A stretch of 64,000 bases of DNA, taken from positions 248,001 to 312,000 of the forward strand of contig JAXRKN010000030.1 in the NCBI GenBank assembly GCA_038502055.1, given 5' to 3'. Made by a program: the position numbers and the translations under genes. Origin of the DNA: Tanytarsus gracilentus. Taxonomy: Eukaryota; Arthropoda; Insecta; Diptera; Chironomidae. The notes under the pieces are model-generated. The model made no database searches and was not told where the DNA came from. It worked only from the letters and a program-made list of their open reading frames with translations. Position 1 is the stretch's first letter, and every line of letters starts with the position of its first letter. This document shows, piece by piece, positions 61,963 to 64,000 of the stretch.

Positions 61963-64000
61963 GTTACTTTTTATTATCTCTCCAGTTTAATCCTTTCTGG
62001 AGTTTTTCATCGAATTTTCTTTGCTCCGAAAATTGATTTTTGCTCTCTGTTCACTTCTTTAACTTTCTCTTACTTGATAATTCACATTTTGGCTCAGTTT
62101 CAGAGCCATTTCATGCTTATATGTTACAACTTGCAATATATATTTTTAGATTTATGTTCATTACTACAGCAACAGCTCTCGACTACTTGATTATCCTAAG
62201 TAAAGCTTTTATGTTATCGTCATATGGATTCTCTCAATATTTTTTTGTCTCTCTTTGTGCTCATCTTTCGAGAGGGAAAATAAAAAGTGATAAAAGAGGA
62301 AAAAAGTTTTAGTTGAGAGGATTTTTTTTATTTTGAGTGGGTAAAATTAGGACACTAATTATGGATTTGATCTTATGTGTGTCAGTGGGAAATTTAATAA
62401 AGGGGTTAAAATTTAAAAAACCGAAAATAAACTTTTGAAGAAAATTTTAAATTTTTATTTAATGAAAAATAATTTTTGAAAATTTTAAATTTTTTAATAA
62501 AATGTTTTTTGACCAATTTTTCTTACATTTGAACCACGATTTTTCCATTCATAACTTCCACGACTTATTGAACTAATTTTAAGTAATTTTCTCACTTTAT
62601 TTTTCTTTTTCTCTCGAAATTTTTCTTTACTTAACAAAAAAAGCGAAATTTGAAGCTAACTAATTTATTTTTTTATTATTTTTAGCTCGGCTCACATGGA
62701 CACCACAACAATGTCACGAAGCACACACAATTGCTCATTGGCAATTCCATTTTTGTTGCGGTTTTTCATTAGAATTTTCGATTTTTTTGCTACGAAAATA
62801 ATTTTTCCACTTTTTTCCTTTTTTCTCTCGCTCAACCCTGACGAGATTGAGAAGAAAATTTTTTTAAAGCTCTCTCGAAGGAAAAAAAATATTTTGCAAA
62901 TTTTCACACTTTCGCGGTAAGTTTTGAGAATTTGCTTAAGATAATTTTGTGACGCGTCACTCGATGCACATTTTGGTGCAACTTTCAGGTCGAATTTTGA
63001 TTTGATTATCACTAAATTTAAGAAAATTTCGAGCGATAAAATTTTCTAGCTTTTCCTTCTCGCCTCGACTCGTCGTCACATACAGAGGAAAAATCGTGAT
63101 GAGCGGTGAACTTTTCTCCCTTTTTGTGTGTGATAAAATTTCCACAATTTTATTCTCAGAGAGCGAATCGTTGAGTTTGCGCGATGAAATCACAACACGT
63201 TGGAGGGTGGTTGGCGTTGAGTGGAGAGGGGGTGAATGCCATGTGGATGAAAAAGAGTTTTTTTTGTTGGTGATAAGAAAATGTAAATGTGAAAATTACT
63301 TTGAGGCAAGTCTGAGAAAATTTTGTTGTAGAAGAAATTCGTGGAAAATTTTGAAGCAAAAATTTAAATTTTTAAAGAATAAAAAAATTAATAAATATTT
63401 TTGAATCTTTTCTTAAAAAAATTAATTAAATAATATTTGTTTCCATCTTCAAGATCATTTTTTTACTTTTTGATCCCTAAACTAATTTTATTTTCACCTC
63501 AACCCACTCACTTCTTGCATATGCATGAACCACTTTCCTCGCGATGATTTTCTTTGTTTTTACACGTGCGAAAAATTTTCAACAAGAGAGCGCAAAAATT
63601 TTACTTCAAGTTTTTGTGTTATTTTTATTGTTCACAGATGACTTGAAATATTTTTAAAACTTTTCGAGGCTGTTTGAAGGTTAAAAAGGAGAAGTTTAAA
63701 CATTTTTGGATAATTTTTAAACAAAAATTTATGAGACAGAAAATTTTGATGGGTAATTATGGACTTTCTGATCGTCTTTGTGCTTGTTTTAAATCTGGAA
63801 TCGTCAAATCGCTATTTTCAGCTCGATTTTGTGCTTGAGGAAGTTCTAAAAAAATTTCATCTAAAATTTAAAATAAATTATTTAACTAAGATTGAAGAAT
63901 AATAATGAAATTAAGTTCTCAGGATTTAAAAAAATTATTCACCATTTAAATAATTTTTGACTTTTCCATGTGGAGAAATTCTTTTTTCAATCTGCGACTT
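61963..64000. other. unc-13: Upstream of the unc-13 start, presumed 5' UTR and promoter region
   Basis: AT-rich sequence upstream of the long-isoform ATG. Frames at 62040-62312, 62692-63012 and 63096-63404 lack recognisable domains. The transcription start and any non-coding leader exon could not be placed. Confidence 0.45.

Noticed and set aside
62040..62312. 90-codon plus-strand frame with hydrophobic stretches just upstream of the unc-13 start
   Set aside because: The first codon is not ATG, the membrane-like look follows from T-rich sequence, and nothing flanks it as a gene.
1..64000. CRISPR arrays, bacterial operons, viral genes or toxin genes
   Set aside because: None seen; the window is ordinary eukaryotic chromosome with split genes.

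Overview
The window is eukaryotic and looks like part of an insect chromosome. It is very AT-rich, its genes are split by short GT-AG introns (about 50-70 bp) as well as kilobase-sized ones, it carries pickpocket-type DEG/ENaC channel genes, and it is dominated by a dipteran-like unc-13 gene. A nematoceran fly, possibly a chironomid midge, is my best guess. That placement is an inference from style and cannot be proved from the sequence alone.

Layout. Positions 1-4129 hold a head-to-head pair of paralogous pickpocket-like sodium channel genes. The left one (minus strand) runs off the window edge. The right one (plus strand) has an in-frame stop in its first exon but is otherwise intact. They share a 625-bp intergenic region with a TGACGTCA palindrome and a TATA box. 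Positions 4130-6238 hold no gene that I can see.

From 6239 to 61962 a single gene on the minus strand fills almost the whole window: unc-13 (Munc13), the synaptic-vesicle priming factor. I could chain 27 coding exons whose splice phases all agree. They give 13,011 nt including the stop, about 4,336 residues, from a 22-nt first coding exon at 61941-61962 to the stop at 6239-6241. Domain order is C2A, a very long disordered N-terminal region, a possible calmodulin-binding helix, the C1 zinc finger, C2B, MUN and C2C. A second start at 32708-32710 gives a shorter isoform of about 2,809 residues without C2A. Two equal-length 107-nt exons (19561-19667 and 23112-23218) look mutually exclusive, and a 99-nt exon (7455-7553) looks like a cassette just before C2C.

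Two small related genes for secreted leucine-rich-repeat proteins lie inside unc-13 introns on the opposite strand (16780-17508 and 36891-37641). The large introns also carry four copies of one interspersed repeat family, the best of which has a clean 121-bp internal tandem array. A 396-bp hAT-type MITE with a perfect 8-bp target duplication lies in the first intron. The remaining intron sequence is AT-rich with no supported gene.

Functionally, unc-13 drives SNARE-dependent vesicle priming at active zones under calcium, diacylglycerol and possibly calmodulin control. The pickpocket genes encode amiloride-type cation channels. The nested LRR proteins are secreted or membrane-tethered and of unknown role. 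No functional link between these neighbours is visible beyond proximity.
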